64,000 nucleotides of DNA from Oscillospiraceae bacterium (GCA_022800525.1 JAAWQM010000006.1:1-64000); one strand, 5' to 3'; counted from the first letter of the stretch, positions 13,872 to 22,937 are shown. Made by a program: numbers and translations. The notes: generated by a model not told the origin, from the letters alone.

Positions 13872-16800
13872 ATGGAACAGCTATTGCAAGCCCTGCTGCG
13901 CATCCCGGAGGCGGAGGCCCTGGCCCAGGCCGTGGAGCAGGGGAACTGCCCCGCCGGAGTCACCGGACTGGGAGGCGTACACCGGGCCCAGATCGCCGCC
14001 GCCGCCGCCCGCCGGACCGGGCGGCCCCTGGTCATGGTCTGCTCTGACGAGGCCGAGGCGGTCCGCGCGGCGGCGGACCTGGAGATTCTGCTGGGGCAAA
14101 GGCCCGTGCGCATCTTCGCCCGGGAGCTGTTCGTCCGCGCCGGGACGGTGGTCTCCCGCCAGTGGGAGTACGCCCGCATCGCCGCCCTCTACGAGCTGGG
14201 CGGCGGAGCCGCCGCCGTGGTGGCCACCGCCGAGGGCCTGCTGCAAAAGACGTGCACGCCCCAGTGGCTGCGCTCCGCCGCGCTGAAGCTGGAGCCCGGA
14301 CAGCGCTGCGGCCTCACGGACCTGCCCCGCCGTCTGACGGCCATGGGCTACAGCCGGGCCGACCAGGTGGAGGGCGTGGGCCAGTTCGCCCTGCGGGGGG
14401 GCATCCTGGACGTGTTCTCCCCCACCATGGACGAGCCGGTGCGCTGCGAGTTCTTTGACGACGAGATCGACTCCCTGGGCTCCTTCGACCTGCTGACCCA
14501 GCGGCGGACCAAGAACCTGGACGCCGCCCTGCTGCTGCCCGCCTGCGAGCTGCCGCCGGAGGCGGAGCGCGGGTCCGTCCTCCGCCATCTCCCCGCCCAC
14601 GCCCTCCTCTGCCTGTGCGAGACGGGACGGCTGGGGGAGCGGGTGAAAAACATCCTCTGGCAGGCCAGGGAGGACACGGAGTCCCTGCTGGCCGCCGGGG
14701 AGAAGGACGGGGACCTGACGGCCCTGCTCCTCAGCCAGAACGAGTGGCTGGCGGAGCTGGAGCGGTTCGCGGTGTGCATGCTGGAGGCCCTGCCCACCTC
14801 CCGCTACCCCCTGCCGCCCCGGACGCTGCTGGCCGTCAGCGCCAAGCAGCTGAGCGCCTACGGCGGCAGCGTGGAGACCGCCGCCGGGGACATCAGCCAC
14901 TACCTCTCCGCCGGGTATCAGGCGCTGCTGCTGTGCGGCAGCGCCCCCAGGGCGAAGAGCCTCCAGCGGATGCTGGCGGAGCGGGGGGTCCCCGCCGCCC
15001 TGGACCTGGAGTGCCGGGAGATGCCGGGGAAGGGGGAGCTGCGCCTTGCGGTGGGGGCCCTGTCCGCCGGGGCGGAGTACCCCCAGATCGCCCTGGCCGT
15101 CCTGACGGAGGGCCAGTTCACCGCCGCCACCTCCGGCAGGCAGGCCCCCGCCCGCCCCAAGGCACAGAAGGACAGCCGCCGGAAGCTCCTGAGCTACGCC
15201 GACCTCTCCATCGGCGATCTGGTGGTCCACGCCCACCACGGCGTGGGCCGCTTCGAGGGCATCCACAAAATGCCCGTGGACGGCGTGGAGAAGGACTATA
15301 TCAAAATCGCCTATGCCGGGGGGGACAGCCTCTACGTCCCCGCCACCGGCCTGGATCTGGTGAGCAAGTACATCGGCGGCGGCGGCCTCAACGACGAGGG
15401 CGCGCCCTCCGTCAAGCTCAGCAAGCTGGGGGGAACCGACTGGAGCAAGCAGAAGAACAAGGCCAAGGCCGCCGCCAAGGATCTGGCCAAGGGCCTCATC
15501 GCCCTGTACGCCGAGCGGCAGCGGCGGCCCGGCTTCGCCTTCTCGCCGGACTCCCCCTGGCAGGTGGAGTTTGAGGAGTCCTTCGACTACGTGGAGACCG
15601 AGGACCAGCTGCGGTGCATCGCGGAGATCAAGCGGGACATGGAAAAACCGGTCCCGATGGACCGGCTCCTGTGCGGCGACGTGGGCTACGGCAAGACGGA
15701 GGTGGCCCTGCGGGCGGTGATGAAGTGCGTCCTGGACGGCAAGCAGGCGGCGATCCTGGCCCCCACCACCGTCCTGGCCCAGCAGCATTTCGCCACGGCG
15801 TGCAGCCGCTTCCGCTCCTTCCCGGTGGAGATTCGGGTCCTCAGCCGCTTCCAGACGCCGGGACAGGTCCGGCAGATTCTGGCGGACCTGCGCACCGGGC
15901 GGGTGGACCTGCTCATCGGCACCCACAAGCTGATTCAGAAGGACGTGGCGGCGGCCTTCAAGGACCTGGGGCTGCTGATTGTGGACGAGGAGCAGCGCTT
16001 CGGCGTGACCCACAAGGAGAAGCTCAAGGAGATGAGCAGGCAGGTGGACGTGCTCACCCTCTCCGCCACCCCCATCCCCCGCACCCTGAACATGGCCCTC
16101 TCCGGCATCCGGGACATGTCCACCCTGGAGCAGCCGCCCCAGAACCGCCAGCCGGTGCAGACCTACGTGGTGGAGCACGACTGGGGGATGCTGGCCGACG
16201 CCATGCGCCGGGAGATCGGCCGGGGCGGGCAGGTGTACTACCTCCACAACCGGGTGGAGTCCATCGACTCCACCGCCGCCCGGGTGAAGAAGCTGGTGGG
16301 GGAGGATGTGAACGTGGTGGTGGGCCATGGCAGGATGGACGAGAAGCAGCTCTCCTCCGCCATGCAGCAGATGGTGGAGGGCGCCGCCCAGGTGATGGTG
16401 TGCACCACCATCATTGAAACCGGCATCGACATCGCCAACGTCAACACCCTCATCATCGAGGACGCGGACCGGATGGGGCTGGCCCAGCTCCACCAGATCA
16501 GGGGCCGCATCGGGCGCAGCGCCCGCCGGGCCTACGCCTACATGACCTACCGCCCCGGAAAGATTCTCTCGGAGATCGCCAGCAAGCGGCTGACCGCCAT
16601 CCGGGAGTACGTGGAGTTCGGCTCCGGCTTCAAGATCGCCATGCGGGACCTGGAAATCCGGGGGGCGGGGAACCTGCTGGGGCCGGAGCAGTCGGGGTAC
16701 ATGATGAGCGTGGGCTACGACATGTACCTGCGGCTGCTGGAGGACGCGGTTCTGGAGGAGCGGGGGGAGAAGAAGACGGTGGAGGTGGAGTGCGCCGCCG

Positions 16801-17237
16801 ACCTGGCGGTGTCCGCCAACATCCCGGACTTCTACGTGGCCTCCAGCCAGCAGCGGATGGACCTGTACCGCCGCATCGCGGCCATCCGGAGCCAGGAGGA
16901 CGCGTCGGACCTGCTGGACGAGCTGCTGGACCGCTACGGCGAGCCGCCCAAGGCGGTCTACGCCCTGCTGGACGTGGCGATGCTGCGCTCCAGCGCGGCC
17001 CGCGCGGGGATCAGCGATATTTCCCAGAAGGACCGGCAGCTGCGGTTTGTGATCGCCCGGTTCGACCCCGAGGCGGTGGCGGCGGTCTGCGGCGGCGCGA
17101 AGTACCGCAAGCGTCTGTCGGTAAACGCCGGGGAGGTTCCCGCGCTCACTCTGACCCTGGCTCCCAGGGAGCCGGTGCTGGAGGCCGCGCTGGGGCTGGT
17201 GGAGGATTTGCTGATGGCGGGCGGCGGGGCGCGGTGA
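13872..17237 (+). CDS. mfd: Transcription-repair coupling factor Mfd
   Basis: This 1121-residue ATP-dependent translocase removes RNA polymerase stalled at DNA lesions and recruits UvrA. In order: a UvrB-homology region at the N-terminus (RADQVEGVGQFALRGGILDVFSP), the CarD-like RNA-polymerase-interacting domain near residue 440-520 (IGDLVVHAHHGVGRFEG), and a RecG-like helicase core. The core has Walker A GDVGYGKTEVALRA, the DEEQ box, the SATPIPRTL motif III and motif VI QIRGRIGRS. The C-terminal TRCF domain follows. Length is near the family norm. ATG 13872 follows GGAGG. The C-terminal 92 bases are overlapped tail-to-tail by the DUF6291 gene on the other strand. Confidence 0.97.
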   Translation: MEQLLQALLRIPEAEALAQAVEQGNCPAGVTGLGGVHRAQIAAAAARRTGRPLVMVCSDEAEAVRAAADLEILLGQRPVRIFARELFVRAGTVVSRQWEYARIAALYELGGGAAAVVATAEGLLQKTCTPQWLRSAALKLEPGQRCGLTDLPRRLTAMGYSRADQVEGVGQFALRGGILDVFSPTMDEPVRCEFFDDEIDSLGSFDLLTQRRTKNLDAALLLPACELPPEAERGSVLRHLPAHALLCLCETGRLGERVKNILWQAREDTESLLAAGEKDGDLTALLLSQNEWLAELERFAVCMLEALPTSRYPLPPRTLLAVSAKQLSAYGGSVETAAGDISHYLSAGYQALLLCGSAPRAKSLQRMLAERGVPAALDLECREMPGKGELRLAVGALSAGAEYPQIALAVLTEGQFTAATSGRQAPARPKAQKDSRRKLLSYADLSIGDLVVHAHHGVGRFEGIHKMPVDGVEKDYIKIAYAGGDSLYVPATGLDLVSKYIGGGGLNDEGAPSVKLSKLGGTDWSKQKNKAKAAAKDLAKGLIALYAERQRRPGFAFSPDSPWQVEFEESFDYVETEDQLRCIAEIKRDMEKPVPMDRLLCGDVGYGKTEVALRAVMKCVLDGKQAAILAPTTVLAQQHFATACSRFRSFPVEIRVLSRFQTPGQVRQILADLRTGRVDLLIGTHKLIQKDVAAAFKDLGLLIVDEEQRFGVTHKEKLKEMSRQVDVLTLSATPIPRTLNMALSGIRDMSTLEQPPQNRQPVQTYVVEHDWGMLADAMRREIGRGGQVYYLHNRVESIDSTAARVKKLVGEDVNVVVGHGRMDEKQLSSAMQQMVEGAAQVMVCTTIIETGIDIANVNTLIIEDADRMGLAQLHQIRGRIGRSARRAYAYMTYRPGKILSEIASKRLTAIREYVEFGSGFKIAMRDLEIRGAGNLLGPEQSGYMMSVGYDMYLRLLEDAVLEERGEKKTVEVECAADLAVSANIPDFYVASSQQRMDLYRRIAAIRSQEDASDLLDELLDRYGEPPKAVYALLDVAMLRSSAARAGISDISQKDRQLRFVIARFDPEAVAAVCGGAKYRKRLSVNAGEVPALTLTLAPREPVLEAALGLVEDLLMAGGGAR

Positions 17238-17817
17238 CGCCGCCGGGACCGTCCGCAGGCCAATGGCTGTCCGGCCCGGCCCCGGAATCCCTGCGGAGCT
17301 GGTCCCGGTAGCGGAGCATCTCTGCAATGAGCCGCTGGTTTTCCGCGGGGTCCACGGCGCCCGCGCCCTTACGGGAATGATATTTTCTCTCTGGCCGGGA
17401 CCGTCCGGCGGGCCTGCGGCCCGGCGCGCGGTCCGGCTGTCCGGGGCGGTCCGCCCCGGAAGAAGAATCTTTGTCTTTGTCTTTTTCTTTGTCTTTGTCT
17501 TCTTCTTTGTCTTTGTCTTCTTCTTTGTCTTGGGTTTTTTCGGTTTCCGAAAAACCGGACGGTTTTCTGGAGGGGCGTCCGCCCCGCGCCCCGTTGCGCT
17601 GGTTTGTCTCGCAAAGACTCTCGTAGGACGCGGCGTCCCGGTCCAGCTGGGCGCGGAGGGCGGGGAATACAAACCGCTCATTTCCTTGCAGCGCAGGGGC
17701 TTCGCCGGTCCTGGCGTACTCCAGCAGGGCCGTGAACAGCCGCCCGCGCTCCGCGTCGTCCAGCGGCTCCATACACTCCAGACAGTCATGAAATATCTTG
17801 ATATAGGCACGCGCCAT
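17146..17817 (-). CDS. DUF6291-type protein with a charged hexanucleotide-repeat linker
   Basis: This 223-residue protein begins with ~85 residues that match the DUF6291 type (ARAYIKIFHDCLECMEPLDDAERGRLFTALLEY ... FPALRAQLDRDAASYE). That domain is common in mobile-element replication-like proteins of Clostridia. A charged linker of alternating Lys, Asp and Glu (residues ~117-140) follows, encoded by a GTCTTT-rich tract. The last ~60 residues are proline/arginine-rich. The final 92 bases lie antisense to mfd, so the natural C-terminus may have been lost or shifted. Start: ATG 17817 with a modest GGTGAGC site. It may be a degraded remnant of a mobile element. No other such gene is nearby. Confidence 0.6.
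   Translation of the reverse strand: MARAYIKIFHDCLECMEPLDDAERGRLFTALLEYARTGEAPALQGNERFVFPALRAQLDRDAASYESLCETNQRNGARGGRPSRKPSGFSETEKTQDKEEDKDKEEDKDKEKDKDKDSSSGADRPGQPDRAPGRRPAGRSRPERKYHSRKGAGAVDPAENQRLIAEMLRYRDQLRRDSGAGPDSHWPADGPGGVTAPRRPPSANPPPAPARPPAPAPWEPGSE
17465..17532. repeat. Hexanucleotide microsatellite (GTCTTT) encoding a Lys/Asp/Glu linker
   Basis: About eleven imperfect 6-base units of GTCTTT with TTCTTC/TTTTTC variants. It lies within the DUF6291 gene and keeps frame, so unit gain or loss would only change linker length. Confidence 0.8.
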
Positions 17818-17919
17818 ATGCTCACCAGCCTTTCTCCCTGGGACCGGAACGGCGGAAAGGTTGTACGGCGGCGTGCAACATGGAGGCCGCGCGGATTGCG
17901 CGGCCTCCATGCTTACCGG

Positions 17920-18804
17920 CTATTCCGTATGCAGCGCCCTGACGATCCGCCGGGCGTGCCCGATCAGCTCCCGCACCGCCGGGGACGCCTCCGCCAGGGA
18001 GCGGACCCCCGCGCCGATATGGCGGCAGGCCCCGGGCTCCAGGGGCAGGGCCAGCACGTTGTCCCGCCGCCCCTGGAGCACCAGCTGGGACAGGATGCTC
18101 ACCCCCAGCCCGTGCTCCACCATGGAGAGAATGGCGGCGTCCTCCACCGCCGTGTTGCTGCGGATGTCCGGGCGGACGCCCTGGGCCTCGAAGACCCCCA
18201 GAATGTCCAGATCGAACCCCAGGGAGGGCATCAGAAACTCCTTCCCCTCAAAGCCCCGGACCGGGAACCGCTCCAGGCCCTCCGCCGGGTAGTCCGGCGG
18301 AAGGATGGCCAGCAGGGGGTCGTCCCAGAGGGGCGTCCAGTCCACCCGCCACCGCTCCTGGCGGCTGGCGAAGCTGACGTCCACGGTGCCCTCCTGGAGC
18401 CAGCGGTATATCTCCTCCACGCTGCCCATGCGGATGTCCACGGACACCCCCGGCCGGGCCCAGCGGAACTGCTGGACGATGGTGGGCAGCCAGTGCATAC
18501 AGATGCTGGAGTAGGCGGCCACCCGGACGCTCTCGTTCTGCCGCCCGGCCTGGATGGCAAGCTGGCTCTCCAGGCGGCGTCCGGCCCGGAGCAGCTCCTG
18601 GACGGCGGGCAGCACCCGCTCCCCGGCGGCGGTGAGCCGCACCCCGGACCGGTCCCGGGCCAGCAGCGGCAGGCCCGCCTCCTTCTCCAGGGCGTTCATC
18701 ATGTGGGTCAGGCCCGACTGGGTGATGCCCAGCTTCGCCGCCGCCCGGGTGAAGCTGCCCAGCTCCGCCGCCGTCAGCATGGCCTCCCATTTCCTCGTGT
18801 CCAT
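17920..18804 (-). CDS. LysR family transcriptional regulator
   Basis: This 294-residue regulator has the N-terminal winged helix (MLTAAELGSFTRAAAKLGITQSGLTHMMNALEKEAGLPLLAR) and a LysR-type effector domain (VAAYSSICMHWLPTIVQQF ... VEHGLGVSILSQLVLQG). Its ATG overlaps the stop of the ktrA-like gene (TAATG), so it is translated from the potassium-uptake operon. LysR genes usually sit divergent to their targets; here the operon position suggests feedback on the same operon or another target. The effector is unknown. Confidence 0.9.
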   Translation of the reverse strand: MDTRKWEAMLTAAELGSFTRAAAKLGITQSGLTHMMNALEKEAGLPLLARDRSGVRLTAAGERVLPAVQELLRAGRRLESQLAIQAGRQNESVRVAAYSSICMHWLPTIVQQFRWARPGVSVDIRMGSVEEIYRWLQEGTVDVSFASRQERWRVDWTPLWDDPLLAILPPDYPAEGLERFPVRGFEGKEFLMPSLGFDLDILGVFEAQGVRPDIRSNTAVEDAAILSMVEHGLGVSILSQLVLQGRRDNVLALPLEPGACRHIGAGVRSLAEASPAVRELIGHARRIVRALHTE

Positions 18805-19451
18805 TACCGGGTGACCTTCCGGATGTCCTCAATCCGGCCCAGCACCAGCAGGTGCTCGTCCTTGCGGAAGGCGTAGTCCGGGCTGAGGTTGGGGACGATG
18901 ACCTCCCCTCGCTTCACGCCGATGACCGTCAGGTGGTATTTCACCCGGAAGTTCAGCTCCTTCAGGCTCTTGCCCAGCCACCGCTCCATGGGCTCCAGCT
19001 CGTAGATGGAGTGGTCGGCGGTGAGGGGGATGCAGTCGAAGATGCTGTCGGAGCTCTCGCTGACGGCCAGACTGACCGCCGCCTCCAGCTCGGGGTAGAT
19101 GACGTGGTCCGCCCCGTTGCGCAGGAGGAACTTGGCCTGCACGTCGTCGTCGGCCTTGCTGAAAACCTTTTTGCCCCCCAGCTCCTTGAGGAGGCTGGTG
19201 ATCTGGAGGCTGCCCAGGACGTTGTTGTCCCCCAGGCAGACGAAGCAGGCGTCGAAGCTCTCGATGCCGAAGGAGCGCAGCACGTCCTCGTTGGTGCAGT
19301 CGCCCACCCGGGCGACAACGCCCAGGGGGAGCATGTCCTCCAGGGTCTCGCCGTCCTGGTCCACGATCATGACCTCGCACCTCTGGTCCACCAGGGCGCG
19401 GCACAGGTGATGCCCGAAGGACCCCATGCCGATGATTATAAATGATTTCAT
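18804..19451 (-). CDS. ktrA: Potassium uptake regulatory subunit, KtrA/TrkA type
   Basis: This 215-residue cytosolic gating protein has an N-terminal RCK_N Rossmann domain (FIIIGMGSFGHHLCRALVDQ, acidic strand end IVDQD, VARVGDCTNEDVL). The C-terminal RCK_C domain (~residues 135-215) ends in LLVLGRIEDIRKV. It assembles as an octameric ring on the membrane subunit encoded upstream and gates K+ flow with ATP/ADP. RCK_C domains of this family bind c-di-AMP in Firmicutes, which connects it to gdpP in this window. It lies between ktrB (55 bases) and the LysR gene (overlap). Confidence 0.92.
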   Translation of the reverse strand: MKSFIIIGMGSFGHHLCRALVDQRCEVMIVDQDGETLEDMLPLGVVARVGDCTNEDVLRSFGIESFDACFVCLGDNNVLGSLQITSLLKELGGKKVFSKADDDVQAKFLLRNGADHVIYPELEAAVSLAVSESSDSIFDCIPLTADHSIYELEPMERWLGKSLKELNFRVKYHLTVIGVKRGEVIVPNLSPDYAFRKDEHLLVLGRIEDIRKVTR

Positions 19452-19506
19452 GGTTATACCTCCTGCGGTTTCATTCCCGGAACGTTTTTGAGGGGCGGCG
19501 AATCCG

Positions 19507-20853
19507 TCACCCGATGGTGATATCCTCCCTGGGCAGGGTCACAGGGGGCGTGGCCTTCTTCTCCAGCAGCGCCACCGCGAAGGAGATGCTGCCCACCCTG
19601 CCGCAGTACATGAGGAAAATGATGATGGCGCGGCTGGCCGGGACCAGGTCCCTGGTGATGCCCATGGTCATGCCCGCCGTGCCGATGGCGGAGAAGGTCT
19701 CGAACAGCGCCGCCGCCGCCGGCAGCTCCTGGATGGCGCAGATGGCCACCGCCCCCGCCAGCGCCAGCAGCAGGTTGGTGTATACCACCGCCGTGGCCTT
19801 CTTCAGGGCGCTGTCCCCGATGCTCCTGCCGAAGGCGTTGGCCCCCCGCTCCCGCCGGACCCCGGAAAAGGCGTGGAGGAGGATGACGAACACCGTGGTG
19901 GTCTTCACGCCTCCGGCGGTGGAGCCGGGACTGCCGCCGATGAACATGAGGATGATGGTCAGCAGCAGGCTCCCGCTGGTGAGGGCGCCGGTGTCGGTGG
20001 AGTTGAACCCGGCCGTGCGGGGCGTCACCGCGTCGAACAGGGCGCACAGGACCTGCTCCCCCAGCGGCTTCCCGGCCCCCAGGTTGTTCCGCTCCAGGAA
20101 GAAGAACAGCGCGCCCCCGCCCAGGGTGAGAACCAGGTTCACCGTCAGCACCACCTTGGTCTGCAAACGGTAGCGCCGCCAGCGCAGCTTGTTCCGGGCC
20201 AGGTCGTCCCAGACCAGGAACCCAGTCCCGCCCACCAGGATCAGAGCGCAGATGGTCAGGCTCACCAGCGGGTCCCCGGCGTAGGCGGTGAAGGAGGAGT
20301 ATTCCCCGCTGCAGGGCCCCATGAGGTCGAATCCGGCGTTGCAGAAGGCGGAGACGCTGTGCCACACGCCGTAATAGATTCCCTTCGCCCAGCCCATGCG
20401 GGGCACGAAGCGGATGGCCAGCAGCGCCGCGCCCAGCCCCTCGGCCAGGGCGGTCCCCAGAAACACCAGCCGGATAAAGGGCACGAAGCCCCCCAGCTGG
20501 TTATAGCTGATGCTGTCCACCACCACCTCCCGCTGCCGCAGCCCCAGCCGCCTGCGCAGCAGGAGGAGGAACAGGGTGGCGATGGACATGAACCCCAGCC
20601 CGCCCACCTGGATGAGCAGGATAAGGACGGTCTGTCCGAAGACGGACCAGTAGGTCCCTGTGTCCTGGGGCACCAGTCCGGTGACGCAGGAGGCGGAGGT
20701 GGCGGCGAAGAGGGCGTCCCCGAAGGAGGCCCCGCCGGGGCCCTGACTGGAAACCGGCAGCATCAGCAGCGCCGTGCCGGCGCCGATCATGATAAAGAAG
20801 CCCAGGGCGATGATCTGCACGCTGGACAGCTTGGCTTTTTTCTGACGTTTCAT
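19507..20853 (-). CDS. ktrB: Potassium uptake membrane subunit, KtrB/TrkH type
   Basis: This 448-residue K+ translocating subunit has the four M1-P-M2 repeats of the superfamily. The four pore-loop remnants are ATSASCVTGL, HSVSAFCNAGFD, DAVTPRTAGFNS and FSAIGTAGMTMG, each with the central Gly of the filter. The ATG at 20853 is chosen because GGTGGGGGA precedes it and the protein then starts with a basic segment (MKRQKKAKLS) before the first membrane helix. A sigma-70 promoter lies 54 bases upstream. Confidence 0.93.
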   Translation of the reverse strand: MKRQKKAKLSSVQIIALGFFIMIGAGTALLMLPVSSQGPGGASFGDALFAATSASCVTGLVPQDTGTYWSVFGQTVLILLIQVGGLGFMSIATLFLLLLRRRLGLRQREVVVDSISYNQLGGFVPFIRLVFLGTALAEGLGAALLAIRFVPRMGWAKGIYYGVWHSVSAFCNAGFDLMGPCSGEYSSFTAYAGDPLVSLTICALILVGGTGFLVWDDLARNKLRWRRYRLQTKVVLTVNLVLTLGGGALFFFLERNNLGAGKPLGEQVLCALFDAVTPRTAGFNSTDTGALTSGSLLLTIILMFIGGSPGSTAGGVKTTTVFVILLHAFSGVRRERGANAFGRSIGDSALKKATAVVYTNLLLALAGAVAICAIQELPAAAALFETFSAIGTAGMTMGITRDLVPASRAIIIFLMYCGRVGSISFAVALLEKKATPPVTLPREDITIG

Positions 20854-20906
20854 TGCGTCCCCCACCGCTTTTGCCGGCCCGCGGGGCGGGCCTGGAATAT
20901 ACCTCC

Positions 20907-20935
20907 AGCATACCACATTTCGCCAGCCCGCGCAA
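20907..20935 (-). promoter_or_regulatory. Promoter of the ktrB-ktrA-lysR operon
   Basis: Minus-strand TTGCGC (20930-20935), 17 bases, TATGCT (20907-20912) with an extended -10 (TGG before it). Confidence 0.6.
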
Positions 20936-20997
20936 TAGGGAGTGCGTCCCGCCGGGCAATCAATTTCTGCGGGGCGGGTCCCCGCCCCGCGCGGTGA

Positions 20998-21038
20998 AAA
21001 CGGAGGGTATTGACCATCGCGGTCAATACCCTCCGTTT
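20998..21038 (-). terminator. Strong terminator of the polysaccharide deacetylase gene
   Basis: A 15-base perfect stem (21001-21015 with 21021-21035) is flanked by AAA/TTT, which extends it to 18 pairs. It lies 12 bases after the stop codon and is flanked by T-runs on both strands. Confidence 0.85.
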
Positions 21039-21049
21039 CCCGATCCGCA

Positions 21050-21982
21050 TCACCCCTCCGCCTCCTCTGCGGCGGGCGGGAGCATACCGGGCAGCTCCAC
21101 CGGCGTGTCCGTGCGGCCGTGGGTGGTGAAATAGGTGTAGCCGTAGAAGCAGTTGGGCTGGGGCAGCTCGCCGTAGTAGTAGGCCATCAGCTCCGTCACC
21201 GTCACCAGCTGGTACCCCTGCTCCTGGAGCCAGGGCACCAGCGCCGCCACGGCCTCCGCCGTGCTGCTGTAGATGCTGTGCATCAGCACGATCTCGCCGT
21301 CCAGGTCGCCGTAGCCCTGGATGTAGTCGATGACCGCCTGGGCGTCCCGGCTCTTCCAGTCCAGGGTGTCCACGGTCCAGGTAATCACGCTGCGGCCCGT
21401 GGCGGACTTCACCGTCTGGTTCACCGCGCCGTAGGGCGGGCGCACCAGGGTGGGCGCCTCCACTCCGGCGCTGGCAAAGGCCTGGTCCGCTGTGTCCAGG
21501 TCGGCCAGCAGCGCCGCCTTCTTCAGCCTGCTCAGGTCCTTGTGGGCGTTGGAGTGGCTGGCGACTTCGCAGCCCAGCTCCGCCATCCGCTTCACCGGCT
21601 CGGGGCAGCGGGCCACGTTCCGCCCCACCTCAAAAAAGGTGGCCAGGGCGTGGTTCTCCTCCAGAACGTCCAGAATCTGATCGGTGCAGAGGCCGGAGGG
21701 CCCGTCGTCAAAGGTCAGGGCCACCATGGGCTTGGACGGGTCGATCACCCGGACATAGGGCTCCTCCGGTTCCCCCGCCTCCTCCGGCGGCGGGCTCTCC
21801 TCCTCCGGCGGCGGGCTCTCCTCCTCCGGCGGCGGGCTCTCCGGCTCCGGCGGCGGGTCCGGCAGGACCTCCGGCGCGGACACGGTCACCGGCTCCGGGT
21901 CGGGAGCGGCGGCCCGTCCGACGCAGCCGGAGGCGGTCAGCAGCAGGGCAAGGGTAAGTGTGAGAGAAAACAGGCGGATCAT
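21050..21982 (-). CDS. Secreted lipoprotein polysaccharide deacetylase (NodB domain)
   Basis: This 310-residue protein has a lipoprotein signal peptide (LALLLTASGC, lipid-anchored Cys20). A proline/glutamate-rich spacer with three PPPEEES units (residues ~48-68) and a NodB deacetylase domain follow. Domain motifs are TFDDGPS (catalytic and metal Asp pair), SHSNAHKDL (metal His pair), RPPYGA, DTLDW and VLMHS. It should remove acetyl groups from cell-wall peptidoglycan or an extracellular polysaccharide outside the membrane. It has its own promoter and terminator. Confidence 0.92.
   Translation of the reverse strand: MIRLFSLTLTLALLLTASGCVGRAAAPDPEPVTVSAPEVLPDPPPEPESPPPEEESPPPEEESPPPEEAGEPEEPYVRVIDPSKPMVALTFDDGPSGLCTDQILDVLEENHALATFFEVGRNVARCPEPVKRMAELGCEVASHSNAHKDLSRLKKAALLADLDTADQAFASAGVEAPTLVRPPYGAVNQTVKSATGRSVITWTVDTLDWKSRDAQAVIDYIQGYGDLDGEIVLMHSIYSSTAEAVAALVPWLQEQGYQLVTVTELMAYYYGELPQPNCFYGYTYFTTHGRTDTPVELPGMLPPAAEEAEG
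21775..21845. repeat. 21-base tandem repeat coding PPPEEES units
   Basis: Three near-identical copies of a 21-base unit within the deacetylase gene encode the spacer between lipid anchor and enzyme domain. Confidence 0.8.
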
Positions 21983-22017
21983 GGCAGGGACTTCCTTTTG
22001 TCGAATTTTGTAACTCC

Positions 22018-22046
22018 ATTATCCGCCTAACCGGGCAAAAAAGCAA
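22018..22046 (-). promoter_or_regulatory. Promoter of the polysaccharide deacetylase gene
   Basis: Minus-strand TTGCTT (22041-22046), 17 bases, GATAAT (22018-22023), ~36 bases before the ATG. Confidence 0.5.
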
Positions 22047-22090
22047 GAGGGAATCAGTGACAATTCGGTGACAAAAAAAGGAATCTCCTC

Positions 22091-22741
22091 TCACAGCAGG
22101 CCGGGGACCACGGCCGCCAGCCGCTGGGCCAGCTGCCGGTGGCCCTGCCGGGTCAGGTGCATCCCGTCCAGGCGGTTGAACTCGCACCCGGCGGCGTCCA
22201 GGAAATAGGACCCCGTCAGCTCCGCCGCCCGCCGGAAATATCCGGGCAGCTCCCGGGATTTCTCAACGCAGCCCCGGCCCATGGGCGCGCCGCACTCCGC
22301 CAGCTCCATCTCCGGCAGGATGGGCGGGGGGCAGACGATGAGGATGCCGGGCTCCCGGGGCCCCCAGCAGTCCACGCTCCGGGCCTTGCGCACCAGCTGC
22401 TCCATGCCGATGCCGATGCAGGCGGCGTTGGCCCCCAGCCGCTCCTTGGTGTCGTTGGTGCCCAGCATGATGACCAGCAGGTCCACGAACTCGTGGCTCT
22501 TGAGCAGGGCGTAGAGCACGCCCAGGGCGTCCATGGACTCGTGGAGGGGGTCCGGGAAGACGGTGGTCCGTCCGCTGAGCCCCTCCTCGCTCACCAGATA
22601 CTCCGGCCCCAGCGCCTTTTGCAGCAGGCAGGTCCACCGCTCGTCCTCATTGAACCGGATACCCCCGTCCGCGCAGTCAGACGGGTCCGCGCAGTAGCCG
22701 TGGGTGTTGGAATCCCCGATACAGACGATGTGCTTTTTCAT
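22091..22741 (-). CDS. SGNH/GDSL hydrolase family protein
   Basis: This 216-residue esterase-fold protein has block I GDSNTHGY (nucleophile Ser), block II Gly (GLSGRTT), block III LGTND and block V DGMHLT (Asp-x-x-His). It resembles arylesterase/acetylesterase members without a signal peptide, so it acts in the cytoplasm on an ester or acetylated sugar. The ATG at 22741 is 8 bases after GGAGG; an ATG two codons upstream is too close to that site. It is divergent from the sialic-acid operon, raising the possibility of a sialate O-acetylesterase role, which is inference only. Confidence 0.85.
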   Translation of the reverse strand: MKKHIVCIGDSNTHGYCADPSDCADGGIRFNEDERWTCLLQKALGPEYLVSEEGLSGRTTVFPDPLHESMDALGVLYALLKSHEFVDLLVIMLGTNDTKERLGANAACIGIGMEQLVRKARSVDCWGPREPGILIVCPPPILPEMELAECGAPMGRGCVEKSRELPGYFRRAAELTGSYFLDAAGCEFNRLDGMHLTRQGHRQLAQRLAAVVPGLL

Positions 22742-22776
22742 TACCATTTCCTCCCGAAAAACAAGACTTTATTTAT

Positions 22777-22804
22777 AGCGTAGCAGTTTTGGGGGATTTG
22801 TCAA
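22777..22804 (-). promoter_or_regulatory. Candidate promoter of the SGNH hydrolase gene
   Basis: Minus-strand TTGACA (22799-22804), 16 bases, TACGCT (22777-22782), 36 bases before the start. The -10 is imperfect. Confidence 0.45.
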
Positions 22805-22908
22805 GGCTAAACGTCCCCTGTGGACAGGTTCAATTTCACCAAAAATCGAAATTATTTTTGTCTATTCCGCTAAAATTCCGCATTCTCCGAAAAAAGTTTG
22901 ATTTGCTA

Positions 22909-22937
22909 TTGACAATTCGTTCCAGGTCTTGTACAAT
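22909..22937 (+). promoter_or_regulatory. Promoter of the sialic-acid operon
   Basis: TTGACA (22909-22914), 17 bases, TACAAT (22932-22937). Transcription would start near 22944, 54 bases before the binding-protein gene. Confidence 0.75.

Noticed and set aside
17465..17532. CRISPR-like or regulatory tandem array
   Set aside because: The units are 6 bases, contiguous and without spacers; they are a coding microsatellite. No CRISPR array or cas gene is present in the window.
13881..17825. A 1314-codon open frame on the minus strand opposite mfd
   Set aside because: It mirrors mfd codon by codon in a GC-rich gene, is low-complexity in His/Gly/Leu/Val, has no recognisable domain and no ribosome-binding site. 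Only the DUF6291 segment in a different frame looks real.
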